Assembly: GCF_024172165.1 (NCBI RefSeq) | Contig: NZ_JAMZEB010000002.1 | Location: 3,245,501 to 3,309,500, forward strand | Length of the DNA: 64,000 bases | Source of the DNA: Nonomuraea thailandensis | Lineage (GTDB): Bacteria; Actinomycetota; Actinomycetes; Streptosporangiales; Streptosporangiaceae | Direction of reading: 5' to 3' | In this document: positions 35,670-44,400 of the stretch, one piece after another | How positions within the stretch are numbered: position 1 is the first letter of the stretch | Layout: the number at the start of each line of letters is the position of its first letter | Translations under genes and position numbers: made by a program | The notes under the pieces: model-generated | Databases searched by the model: none | What the model was told of the DNA's origin: nothing | What the model saw: only the letters and a program-made list of their open reading frames with translations

Positions 35670-36278
35670 GTGGGACGAACCAGCGACGCGGGGGAGAGGA
35701 TCCTCGCCGCCGCGCGCTCGCTCATCGAGCTGCGCGGCTACTCCGCCCTGGGCGTGGCCGAGATCTGCAAGGCGGCCGGGGTGCCCAAGGGCAGCTTCTA
35801 CTACTTCTACGCGTCCAAGGAAGCCCTCGTGCTGGCGGTCATCGACGAGCACTGGGCGAGCCAGGAGCGGTCCTGGAGGCGGATCCTGGACGGCGAGGCG
35901 GAGCCGCTGCAGCGGCTGCGCCGGGTGTTCGAGGAGACCACGGCCACCCAGAGCGCCGGGCAGCAGAGCTGCGGCACCATCTCGGGCTGCCTGTTCGGCA
36001 ACCTCACGCTGGAGATGAGCAACCAGACCGAAGCCATCCGCGGGCGGCTGCAGGAGATCTTCGACGCCCAGATCGACCTCGTCGAGGCGGTCATCGTCGA
36101 GGCGCTCGCCCGCGGAGAGGTCACCGTGGGCGACACCCGCGAGGCCGCGCGGTCGGTGGTGGCGCAGCTGGAGGGGCACGTCCTGTTCGCCAAGCTCTAC
36201 AACGACACCGAGCGGCTCGGCCCCCTGTGGGCCAACTGCCTGGCCCTCCTCGGCGCCCGCACGCCCGCCGAGGTCTGA
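35670..36278 (+). CDS. TetR-family transcriptional regulator
   Basis: A 202-aa protein. The N-terminal HTH is textbook TetR (LGVAEICKAAGVPKGSFYYFY). The C-terminal ligand domain contains CLFGNLTLEMSNQTEAIRG, seen in regulators of quinone or aldehyde detoxification. GTG 35670 has no ribosome site and lies seven bases after a TAAACT box, so the message may be leaderless. It should bind the two matching palindromes and repress itself and the short-chain dehydrogenase operon. Confidence 0.88.
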   Translation: MGRTSDAGERILAAARSLIELRGYSALGVAEICKAAGVPKGSFYYFYASKEALVLAVIDEHWASQERSWRRILDGEAEPLQRLRRVFEETTATQSAGQQSCGTISGCLFGNLTLEMSNQTEAIRGRLQEIFDAQIDLVEAVIVEALARGEVTVGDTREAARSVVAQLEGHVLFAKLYNDTERLGPLWANCLALLGARTPAEV

Positions 36279-36279
36279 G

Positions 36280-36366
36280 CCCTGGCGCGCCCGCCGAGCT
36301 CTGAACACCCCTGGCGCGCCCGCTGAGGACTGAACACCCCTGGCGCGCCCGCTGAGGACTGAAGAC
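36280..36366. repeat. 29-bp tandem repeat, three copies
   Basis: CCCTGGCGCGCCCG(C/T)(T/C)GAG followed by a CTGAA(C/G)AC end is repeated at 36280, 36309 and 36338. The last bases of the tetR gene look like a fourth, diverged copy, so the array may have grown out of its 3' end. Confidence 0.85.
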
Positions 36367-36439
36367 CCGGGCGCGCTCGCGTCCTGCGCGCCGTCCGGCC
36401 GGAGGCTCCTGGCCTGGGGCCGTCACCTGCGCCAGTAGC

Positions 36440-37360
36440 ATGACCTACGTGGAGCTGCGTCAGCTGCGCTACTTCGTCGCGGTCGCCGAGGAGCTGAGCT
36501 TCGGCCGCGCCGCCGCGCGCCTGCTGATCGCCGGCCCCTCCCTGTCCCAGCAGATCAAGGCGCTGGAGCGCGACCTCGGCGTGCGGCTGTTCGACCGCGA
36601 CCGCCGCTCGGTGTCCCTCACCCCGGCCGGGGCCGCCCTGCTGCCCCACGCCTGTGCCCTGCTGGAACGCGCCGACGACCTCCGGCAGCGGGCCCGCCGC
36701 CTGTCCGGATCGGAGCCGGTCCGCCTCGGCTACGTCAACTGGTCGCCGCCCGACCTGGCCGCCCGCACCGCCGCGGTGGCCCAGGTCCACCTCGACGCCT
36801 GGGTGGCGCCCTCGCACACGCAGGCCGCCCGGGTCGCCGAAGGCGGCCTGGACCTGGCGGTGTGCTGGGTGCGCGGCGACGACCTGGCGTGCCGCGGCCT
36901 GCGTGCCCAGCTCATCGGCGCCGACCGTCTGTACGCGGTCGCCGCCGGCCGCGACACCGGCCCCGTCCCCGCCCGCGACACCGTCGTCCTCCTCGACGCC
37001 GACGCCACCTCCTGGTCGTCCTGGAACGCCTACGCCGAGGAGCTGGCGCACGAGACCGGCGCCCGCGCGGCGCGCATCTCCGACGGCGGCATCACCGGCC
37101 CGGCCTTCTTCGACCACGTGCGCCGCAGCCGCCGTCCGATCATCAACTCGCCCAAGGGGCAGCTCACCCCGCTGCCCCCGGACCTCGTCCGGCGCCCGGT
37201 CGTCGCGCCGGAGATCTACTGGACGTGGTCCCTGGTGTGGCGCCGGGACGAGGAGCGCGACCCGGTCCTCGCGGTCGTCGAGGCCCTGCGCGAGGACCGC
37301 GACTTCGGCGTTCACGGCCCGGACGCCTGGCTGCCCAAGGACGATCCGCACCGGCGCTGA
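36440..37360 (+). CDS. LysR-family transcriptional regulator
   Basis: A 306-aa protein. The N-terminal winged HTH is typical (LRYFVAVAEELSFGRAAARL, then PSLSQQIKALERDLGVRLF). The effector domain shows GLDLAVCWVRGDDL but is less conserved. It lies between the TetR gene and the dehydrogenase operon on the same strand and may add positive control to that operon; the sequence does not show its target. Confidence 0.9.
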   Translation: MTYVELRQLRYFVAVAEELSFGRAAARLLIAGPSLSQQIKALERDLGVRLFDRDRRSVSLTPAGAALLPHACALLERADDLRQRARRLSGSEPVRLGYVNWSPPDLAARTAAVAQVHLDAWVAPSHTQAARVAEGGLDLAVCWVRGDDLACRGLRAQLIGADRLYAVAAGRDTGPVPARDTVVLLDADATSWSSWNAYAEELAHETGARAARISDGGITGPAFFDHVRRSRRPIINSPKGQLTPLPPDLVRRPVVAPEIYWTWSLVWRRDEERDPVLAVVEALREDRDFGVHGPDAWLPKDDPHRR

Positions 37361-37477
37361 CGCAGCCGCCGACCTGGTGCGGGAGTCTGCGCCTATCAGG
37401 TACGAGGAACAAAGTCCCAGCTCAGGGGCCATGAGTCGTTGACATCCCCCTGCCCGTGCCCTAGCTTCTCTCACGAA

Positions 37478-37495
37478 TAGACGACCGGTTGTCTA
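37478..37495. promoter_or_regulatory. TetR operator ahead of the dehydrogenase operon
   Basis: TAGACGACCGGTTGTCTA is an 18-bp palindrome with one mismatched pair. It shares TAGACGACCGGT with the site at the tetR gene and lies 33 bases before the short-chain dehydrogenase start. Confidence 0.8.
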
Positions 37496-37527
37496 GTGGC
37501 CGGTCACCTGGATCGGAGAAGATCGTC

Positions 37528-38241
37528 ATGAGCCATCAGCAGCAGAAGGTCGCCCTGGTCACCGGCGCCTCGCAGGGCATCGGCGCCGGGATTGTCGAGG
37601 CCTACCGCAAGCTCGGTCACGCCGTCGTCGCCGTCTCGCGCACCATCGCGCCCTCGGACGACCCCGGCGTCCTCACCGTCCAGGGCGACGTGGCCGACCG
37701 CGCCACCGCCGAACGCGCGGTCGCCGGGGCCGTCGAGCGGTTCGGCCGGCTCGACACCCTGGTCAACAACGCCGGCATCTTCATCGCCAAGCCGTTCACC
37801 GACTACACCCTCGACGACTACGCCGCCGTCAAGGCCGTCAACGTCGACGGCTTCTTCCACGTCACCCAGCTCGCCATCGAGCGCATGCTGAGCCAGGGTG
37901 GCGGCCACGTCGTCACCATCACCACGAGCCTGGTCGACAACGCCGACTCCCGCGTTCCGTCCGTGCTGGCCTCGCTGACCAAGGGCGGCCTGCAGGCCGC
38001 CACCAAGTCGCTGGCCATCGAGCACGCGACCCGCGGCATCCGCGTCAACGCCGTGTCGCCGGGCTCGGTCAAGACGCCCATGCATCCCGAGGAGACGTAC
38101 GAGGCCCTCGCGGCACTGCACCCCGTACGCCGCATGGGCGAGCTGAGCGACGTCGTGGACGCGGTCGTCTTCCTGGAGAACGCCCCCTTCGTCACCGGCG
38201 AGATCCTGCACGTCGACGGCGGCATGAGCGCCGGCCACTGA
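37528..38241 (+). CDS. Short-chain dehydrogenase/reductase lacking the usual Tyr
   Basis: A 237-aa Rossmann protein: TGASQGIG (residues 12-19), GDVAD, NNAG (80-83), VNAVSPGSVKTP and the ending FVTGEILHVDGG. The YxxxK motif is degenerate: K152 is kept but the residue four before it is Ala148 (VLASLTKGG), and the Ser region reads TITTSLVDN. It may still bind NAD(P) and use other residues, or be non-catalytic. First gene of the TetR-controlled operon; ATG preceded by GGAGA. Confidence 0.88.
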   Translation: MSHQQQKVALVTGASQGIGAGIVEAYRKLGHAVVAVSRTIAPSDDPGVLTVQGDVADRATAERAVAGAVERFGRLDTLVNNAGIFIAKPFTDYTLDDYAAVKAVNVDGFFHVTQLAIERMLSQGGGHVVTITTSLVDNADSRVPSVLASLTKGGLQAATKSLAIEHATRGIRVNAVSPGSVKTPMHPEETYEALAALHPVRRMGELSDVVDAVVFLENAPFVTGEILHVDGGMSAGH

Positions 38242-38266
38242 CCGCACGACCGGAAGGAGACGCCCC

Positions 38267-38638
38267 ATGGGCACGGACAAGGACCAGGAGACGATCCTCC
38301 GGGACGTCCTCGACCGGTGGAAGGCCGGCGTGGACGCCCACGAGCCTGAGGGGGTCGCCGCCCTGTTCACCGAGGACGCGATCTTCCAGGGGCTGCGCCC
38401 CTACAGCGTCGGGCGGCCGGGAATCGCCGCCTACTACGACTCCCAGCCGCCCGGGCTGACGGCCGCGTACCGCGTGCTGGAGACCAGGGCTCCTTCGGAC
38501 GGCCTCGTCCTCGGCTACCTGGCCGTCGACTTCTCGTTCGCGGACCGGCCCGCCGTCCACGTCACCCTCGGCGTCCTGCTGAGGCGGACCGGGCAGGGCT
38601 GGCTCATCAGCCACTACCAGGTCTCCCTTCCCGGCTGA
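38267..38638 (+). CDS. SnoaL/NTF2-like fold protein
   Basis: A 123-aa cone-shaped alpha/beta-barrel protein (ILRDVLDRWKAGVDAHEPEG, then ALFTEDAIFQGLRPYSVGRP). Family members are cyclases, isomerases or binding proteins for small hydrophobic molecules. AAGGAGA precedes the ATG. It follows the dehydrogenase by 25 bases in the same operon; the substrate is unknown. Confidence 0.82.
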   Translation: MGTDKDQETILRDVLDRWKAGVDAHEPEGVAALFTEDAIFQGLRPYSVGRPGIAAYYDSQPPGLTAAYRVLETRAPSDGLVLGYLAVDFSFADRPAVHVTLGVLLRRTGQGWLISHYQVSLPG

Positions 38639-38787
38639 GAACCGGCCCGCGGTGATCGACCGCGGCCGGCGCCACGCGCAGGCGTTCTCCGCAGGACCCC
38701 GCCTGAGCAGCGACGCTCACCGGTGCGCCGGTGCGGTCCGGCAGCCGTCGACGCGAGCTCATCACTACAGCGCAGGAGGCGCACATC

Positions 38788-38967
38788 ATGGACATGAAAC
38801 TCGAAGTGGTCGTGGTGCCGGTCCCGGACGCCGACCGGGACGGGGACTTCCGCTCCGGCTGGTACGGCGAGCGCGAGGCCCGCCCGGGCGCCGAGGACCT
38901 CGGCCGGCTCGGCCGGTACGCCGGTTACCTGGTCCGTGAGCAGGCCGGAAGCGAGGTCCCGGCATGA
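38788..38967 (+). pseudogene. Internally deleted VOC/glyoxalase-like minigene
   Basis: A 59-aa frame with a good ribosome site (GGAGG). It opens MDMKLEVVVVPVPDADR, the start of a well-known family of roughly 200-residue glyoxalase/VOC proteins, and ends YAGYLVREQAGSEVPA, resembling the C-terminus of the same family. Everything between is missing, so it looks like an in-frame internal deletion. It overlaps the alcohol dehydrogenase start (ATGA) and may persist only for translational coupling. Confidence 0.6.
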
Positions 38968-39998
38968 GCGCCGTGACCTCCGGCGCCTACCGGGCCTTCA
39001 CGGTCACCGGGCGGGGACAGTTCACCCAGGTCGAGCGTGAGCGGCGCGAGCCGGCACCCGGGGAGGTGCGGATCAGGGTCGAGGCCTGCGGCGTCTGCCA
39101 CACCGACGTGCTGGCCGTCGAGGGGATGCGGGCCGACCCGCAGACGCCGATCGTCCCCGGCCACGAGATCGTCGGCGTGATCGAGGCCGTCGGCGACGGC
39201 GTCGCGCCCGCCTGGCAGGCCGGCGAGCGCGTCGGCGTCGGCTTCCTGGGCGGGCAGGACCACGCGTGCGAGGCGTGCCGGCGCGGCGACTTCGTCAACT
39301 GCACCGGCCAGCCGCGCACCGGCACCGACGTCGACGGCGGTTACGCCGAAGTGGCCTACGCCAGGGCGACCGGCCTGGTGCGGATCCCGCCCGCCCTGGA
39401 CCCGGTGGCCGCGGCGCCGCTGCTGTGCGCGGGCCTGACCGTGTACAACGCGCTGGTGCCGGCGCGTGTGCCTCCCGGCTCGCTGGTCGCGGTGCAGGGC
39501 CTGGGCGGGCTGGGGCATCTGGGGGTGCAGTACGCCCGGGCGCTGGGCCACCGGGTGGTGGCCGTCGCGCGCGGCACCGCCAAGGCCGCTCTGGCCGCCG
39601 AACTCGGCGCGCACGACTACATCGACAGCACCCGGACCGACCCCGGCGCCGCCCTGCGGGAACGGGGCGGCGCCGCGGTCATCGTCGCCACGGCCGCCTC
39701 CGGCGCGTCGATGTCGCCGCTGGTGCCCGGGCTGGGGCGGCGCGGGGAACTGGTCGTCGTCGGGGCCGCGCCCGATCCGGTCCAGGTGAACACCGCCGAC
39801 CTGATCTTCGGCGGCCACGTGGTGCGGGGCAGCCTGACCGGCACGGCGATCGAGAACGAGGACAACCTGCGGTTCGCCCTCGGCCACGACATCCGCTCCC
39901 GCAACGAGGTGTTCCCGCTGAGCGAGGCGCCGCGTGCCTACCAGCGCATGCTCTCCGGCGACGCCCGCTTCCGCGTCGTCCTCGACCCGGAGGGCTGA
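38964..39998 (+). CDS. Zinc-dependent alcohol dehydrogenase, MDR family
   Basis: A 344-aa medium-chain dehydrogenase. Catalytic-zinc motifs CGVCHTDV and GHEIVGVIE are present, as is the NAD(P) motif VQGLGGLGHLGVQYA. The structural-zinc lobe (QDHACEACRRGDFVNC) has three of the four usual Cys, with Asp in the first position, a variant seen in related enzymes. It probably oxidises or reduces an aldehyde/alcohol and closes the TetR-controlled operon. Confidence 0.9.
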   Translation: MSAVTSGAYRAFTVTGRGQFTQVERERREPAPGEVRIRVEACGVCHTDVLAVEGMRADPQTPIVPGHEIVGVIEAVGDGVAPAWQAGERVGVGFLGGQDHACEACRRGDFVNCTGQPRTGTDVDGGYAEVAYARATGLVRIPPALDPVAAAPLLCAGLTVYNALVPARVPPGSLVAVQGLGGLGHLGVQYARALGHRVVAVARGTAKAALAAELGAHDYIDSTRTDPGAALRERGGAAVIVATAASGASMSPLVPGLGRRGELVVVGAAPDPVQVNTADLIFGGHVVRGSLTGTAIENEDNLRFALGHDIRSRNEVFPLSEAPRAYQRMLSGDARFRVVLDPEG

Positions 39999-40009
39999 GA
40001 CGGCTCCCC

Positions 40010-40118
40010 GCGCACGGACGGGGTCTGGAACGCCGGCTGCCCTGTGGGGGATCTGCTCCCGACGCCGCGCACCGAGATCGGCCCGCCGCCGGTCGCCGTC
40101 CACTGTCTCGTACGCCGG
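40010..40118 (-). pseudogene. Relic of the small unknown gene found in the transposon island
   Basis: On the minus strand the DNA reads ETVDGDRRRADLG, then a gap, then AAGVPDPV. It aligns base by base with the 54005-54517 and 56206-56649 genes (ETVDGNRRRADLA..., TPGVPGS). It lacks both ends and has an indel. It lies alone between the alcohol dehydrogenase and the 40196 gene. Confidence 0.6.
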
Positions 40119-40183
40119 CATGGCCGCACCCAGGACGCTCGGCAGCGGACATGATCGCGCCTGAGCGTGGGGACACTTGTCAC

Positions 40184-40189
40184 TACAAT
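40184..40189 (+). promoter_or_regulatory. -10 box of a probably leaderless gene
   Basis: TACAAT ends seven bases before the A of the ATG at 40196, so transcription would begin at the start codon. The -35 (CTGAGC region) is weak. Confidence 0.4.
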
Positions 40190-40195
40190 CCAGGC

Positions 40196-40636
40196 ATGTT
40201 CGATCTCGACCCCGTGAAGTCGATCTTGGTCCTGGCCCTGATCGGGCTCATCGTCCTGGGGTCGCGGGTCTGGCGCCGGCGGCGCAACGGGGTGCGGGTC
40301 TCCATGCCGATGCCGTTGTTCACTCCGGTGGAGATCCAGGCCAAAGCCCACGACCTCATCGAAGCGGGGCGGTTCGACGAGGCCGTCAAGGTGCTGAAGA
40401 AGGAGGCGGAGGTCTCGGGCCCGGATGCGCTGGCCGCGGCCCGCGCCCTGCGCCGGGGTGAGCTCCTGCCGGACTTCCCCGGCCGGTGGCCGGAGGATCT
40501 GACAGGGCCGGTGACCGAGTTCCTGGCCCAGGGGCAGCGGAAGGCGGCCGTCTTCCTGGTCCGCGATCAGAAGCGGCTCGGCCCTGCCGAAGCCGAGACC
40601 CTCGTCGACTCGCTGGCCCGCGGGAAGGCCGAGTAG
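40196..40636 (+). CDS. Membrane-anchored hypothetical protein
   Basis: A 146-aa protein. One N-terminal membrane helix (SILVLALIGLIVLGSRVW) is followed by a basic stop (RRRRN) and a cytoplasmic helical tail resembling TPR-like pairs (KAHDLIEAGRFDEAVKVLKK). No enzyme motif. The gene has no ribosome site and a -10 box right before the ATG, suggesting a leaderless message. Function unknown. Confidence 0.7.
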   Translation: MFDLDPVKSILVLALIGLIVLGSRVWRRRRNGVRVSMPMPLFTPVEIQAKAHDLIEAGRFDEAVKVLKKEAEVSGPDALAAARALRRGELLPDFPGRWPEDLTGPVTEFLAQGQRKAAVFLVRDQKRLGPAEAETLVDSLARGKAE

Positions 40637-40677
40637 ACGTGCTGTGCGACACCGGAGGGCCGGCCGGGGGAGGTGCG

Positions 40678-41394
40678 TTACGAACGGCGGAAGACCGCCA
40701 GCAGCCTGCCGGCCGCCTCCGGTGACAGCCCGTCGGTGACGAACGCCGTGTCCATGAACAGATCCCGCTGGCCTCCCTGCACGTCGAACTCCAGCGTGTC
40801 GATCGTGGACAGCGCCTCCTCGCGCTCGTCGGTGTCCGCCCACGTCTCGATCTCCTGCACCGCCGCCTTCAGGACGGCCGCCGCGTCACGCACGACGAGG
40901 TAGTCGCCCCCTTCCGGGAGGCGTTGCAGGCCGAGGCCGATCCCGCCGCGGAAGTCGACGTCCTGCATGCGCGCCGCGGTGAAGTCGTTGCCCTCGTACC
41001 TGTTCACCGTGCGCCCCAGCTCGGCGTCCCGCGCCCACGGGTCCGCGGAGAAGGTCACCGATTCGAGGGTCCCCGAGAAGACGCAGTCCACGAACTCGGC
41101 GTCCATGAAGTTGAGGTGGGACAGCTTCACGTCCAGGAACGAGCAGGAGACGAAGGTGGCCCGGCCGGGGTCGAGGCCGTCGCCCTTGAGCGTGCTGCCG
41201 TCGAACACGCAGCCGGTGTAGACGCTCGGCCGCTTGCCGGCGCCCAGGCATCCCTTAGTGGCGTGAATGCCGCGGAAATTGCAGTCGGTGAGGTGGCTGC
41301 CGTTGGCGATGGAAATGACCGAGAAACGCTGACCGGAATAGTCGGTGCCGTTCTGCCGGGCGGCGTTCAGATTCAGTTCGCTTTTTGCTTTCAC
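40678..41394 (-). CDS. Pentapeptide-repeat protein, possible immunity partner
   Basis: A 238-aa protein. Residues 30-150 show the pentapeptide pattern (CNFRGIHA, CVFDGSTLKG, CSFLDVKLSHLNFMDAEF, CVFSGTLESVTF), which folds into a right-handed square beta-helix able to mimic DNA. The C-terminal 80 residues are helical (AVLKAAVQEIETWADTDERE). GTG 41394 has GAGGAG ahead. It is the first gene downstream of the giant RHS toxin, the position where immunity genes usually lie; that role is inference. Confidence 0.75.
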   Translation of the reverse strand: MKAKSELNLNAARQNGTDYSGQRFSVISIANGSHLTDCNFRGIHATKGCLGAGKRPSVYTGCVFDGSTLKGDGLDPGRATFVSCSFLDVKLSHLNFMDAEFVDCVFSGTLESVTFSADPWARDAELGRTVNRYEGNDFTAARMQDVDFRGGIGLGLQRLPEGGDYLVVRDAAAVLKAAVQEIETWADTDEREEALSTIDTLEFDVQGGQRDLFMDTAFVTDGLSPEAAGRLLAVFRRS

Positions 41395-41419
41395 AGCGGC
41401 TCCTCTATTGCGTGGACAA

Positions 41420-41453
41420 GGATACGCTCCCGGACTTGTCCGGGAGCGTATCC
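41420..41453 (-). terminator. Strong stem-loop after the RHS toxin gene
   Basis: GGATACGCTCCCGGA and TCCGGGAGCGTATCC form a perfect 15-bp stem with loop cttg, 12 bases past the toxin stop. There is only a short U-poor tail. It should end or attenuate transcription between the toxin and the pentapeptide gene. Confidence 0.75.
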
Positions 41454-41464
41454 GGTGTCGATGG

Positions 41465-44400
41465 CTATCTTCTGAAGGAGGGCAGGCGGCCTATGCTGTA
41501 CAGCACGTACGGCACCTTACTGTACACGTTGGTCTTCGTCCGGGCGAGGTGCCGGGCGTGGTCCTTGACCGTGGTGAATTCGACCCAGTTCATGAAACGC
41601 CGGTCGTAGAGGTCGACGCCCCAGCTCGATTTGTAGACCCACCGCCCCGGTTCGGTCGCGTTCAGTTCCCGTTCCAGGGCCCGGTGGAATGCCGTTCCGA
41701 AGTAGCGCCGCGCGCTCTTGAACTTCTTCGCGCGGATCAGCCGCTGATAATCCTTGAACTCCTTCCTGGTGAGGTACCGCAGCATGTCCTTGGGGTCTTG
41801 GGCGAGCCGGAGCGCGGCGGCCTCCACGGCTTCCGCCGAGGCCAGGTAGCGGGACCTGAGTCCCGGGGGCAGGTTCTTCGCGAGCGCCTTGCTGATCTTG
41901 ACTCCGCAGGCCGCCGGAGTCGGGGCGGCGGCGTTGTGCGTCAGTACAGCGGCGGAGCCCGCCAGGACGTGGTAGGTGTGCAGGTCGGCGACGGTCAGGT
42001 TGTGGACCCGCTGCTGCGCCGTCCGCTTCTTGACCGCCTTGATCTGGACGTACGTCCCGGAGGAGGTACGCAGCCACATCCCCGGCTCGAGGTCCTCGGC
42101 CTCGACCCACTTCTTCAGGTCGCGAACCCAGAACGGATGGCTGTCCGTCGAGGTGACCTTGCCGGTCTTGTCCCCCTTCTCGCCGTCGGTGTCGACCTTG
42201 ATGTCGACCAGTTCCTTGTCGCCCTCACCCGTGATCAGTTCGGTGACGGGCTTGGCCGCGGTCCTGCCGGTCTCGGGGTCGGCGGCCAGCACCTCATCGC
42301 CGACCTCCACCTTCTCGATCGGCTTGGTGGTGCCGTCGGCCATCTGGATCATCGTGCCGGGCACGAAGCTGTTGCCCGGCCCGCAGCCGACGCCGCCCCC
42401 GCCCCGGAAGAGCCTGCCGAGGCCGAAGGTGACCCCGGCGATCGCGGCACCGGTGATGGTCTCCAGGGCGAAGTCGCCCGCGTCGAAGGTCCGGGCGGGA
42501 TCCATGGCGACGTCCACGGTGTAGTGCGTCGCGGAGGCCGCCGCACCGGAGGCCAGCGCGACCGCCAGCCCGCAGGTCAGGCCGCCGGTCTCGGGGCACA
42601 ACGCCCCCAGCGCGGCGACGCCCAGCCCGACCGCCAGCCCGGCGCCGAAGGACGCGAGCGCTCGCTTCCAGTCCATCGGCTCCGTGTACTGCAGGTTCGC
42701 TATGGACAGGCCCGCCGCGAAGCCGTAGCGGTTGCTCGTCGCCGGGTTGAGGCCGAGGCCGAGATCGGCGCCGGCGTCCTGCCGGGAGTCGGGGGTGAGG
42801 TACTGGTGACTGCCCGGCAGGTAGTTCCGCGACCCCATCTGGTAGGTGGAGGAGAGCTGGTCGAACCGCCTGGCTCCGAACCAGTACGGGTTGTACGGCT
42901 CCTTGTAGGGGTTGGCCGAGTCCGGGGTGTCCACCCCGCTGACCGATCCCGGCACCAGCGAGCCGAAGACGCTGTAGCCGTACGTGCCCCGCGTGTCGCC
43001 GGCGTCCGTGGTGATGATCTCCACGTTGCCCTGCGGGTCGTACCCGTAGACGCTGCGCTCGGCGGCCCCGCCGCCGAGCTTCGCCATGGACAGCCGCTCG
43101 TCCCACGCCGAGTACTCGAAGGAGCGGGTGATCGCGCCGCCCACCTCCTCGTCCAGCACCTCACCGGACATGCCGAGGTAGGAGTAGGTGGTCTTCCTGC
43201 CGTCGTTGTCGGTCATGGAGGACGTACGGCCCAGCGGGTCGTAGGTGTAGTCGGTGGCCCGCTCCACCCCGTCCACCCTGAGCTGCTCGGTACGGGTGAT
43301 CTGGTCGAAGGCGTTGTAGTAGTACAGGGCGGTCTGCGTCTGCTCCTCGCCCGAGGTCACCGAGAACAGCCGGCCCGAGGGGTCGTAGTTGTACTCGGAG
43401 TAGCCGCCGCCCAGGTCGCCGCTCCTGACGAGCCGGTTCCAGTCGTACTGGAAGTTCGTCGACTCGTTGGCGACGTTCTGGATGACGACGTTGGAGTTGG
43501 CGTCGTACTGGTACTCCTCGCTGCGCGCCTGGCCGAGGTACTCCACCCTGGTGACCCGGTTGCGCGGATCATAGGTGTACTGCTTCTCCACGTCGGGGAA
43601 CAGGCACCTGAACTCGACGCACTGGACCTTGGTGTGGTCCTTGGAGACCCGCAGGTCGGCCTGGTAGGTCAGGGTGTGCTCCGACTGCACGGCCCCGTCG
43701 GCCTTCTTCTCCACCGAGTGCCGCAGCAGCCCGTCGAGGTAGTACTCGTAGGCCGCGACGTTGCCGTTGGACTTGGTCTCGGTCTTCCGCTCGCCACGCG
43801 GGGTGTAGTCGTAGCGGGTCAGCCTGGGGCTGGGGTCGGTGGCGCTGCTGACGTTGCGCACGGTTTCGAGCAGGTCCCGCGCGTCATAGGTGTAGTCGGC
43901 GATCGTCTTGTCGTGAGCGCGGCGGATCAGGCCGCCGATCTCGTTGTAGCCGTAGGTCGTGGTGTTCTTGAGCACGCCGTCGAGGCGCTCGCTGACCTTG
44001 GCCATCTGGTTGAGGTCGTCGTACTCGAGGTCCCACTGGTCGATCGTGGCGTTCGACGAGCTGTCGGTGACCTTCTCGAGATTGCCGTTCGGGTCGTACA
44101 GGTAGTCGAACGACATGACGCTCGGGTACGGCGGCATGGACGATCCGCCCTGGTCGGCGTGGTGCTTGAGCTTGCCGTCGGGGTGGTAGCCCCACTCCAG
44201 TGCCCGCTGCAGGGCGCCGGCCGCCGAGTTGACCTTCCGCTCGGTCTGCAGCCCCAGCTCGTTGTAGTCGTAGGTGACCGCGATGCCGAACGGGTCGATC
44301 GACTTCTTGATCCAGCCGTTGTCGTAGTACTCGGTCTTGCTGACGATCCGCCCCCGGTGCTCCTCGTCGGGGGTGTGATCGGGGTCGGGCGGCGGCAGGG

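Noticed and set aside
42340..42400. Hint domain with displaced first Cys (CGPGNSF) as a novel inactive intein
   Set aside because: Similar spacing occurs in other actinomycete RHS proteins as far as I recall, so I do not treat it as unusual.
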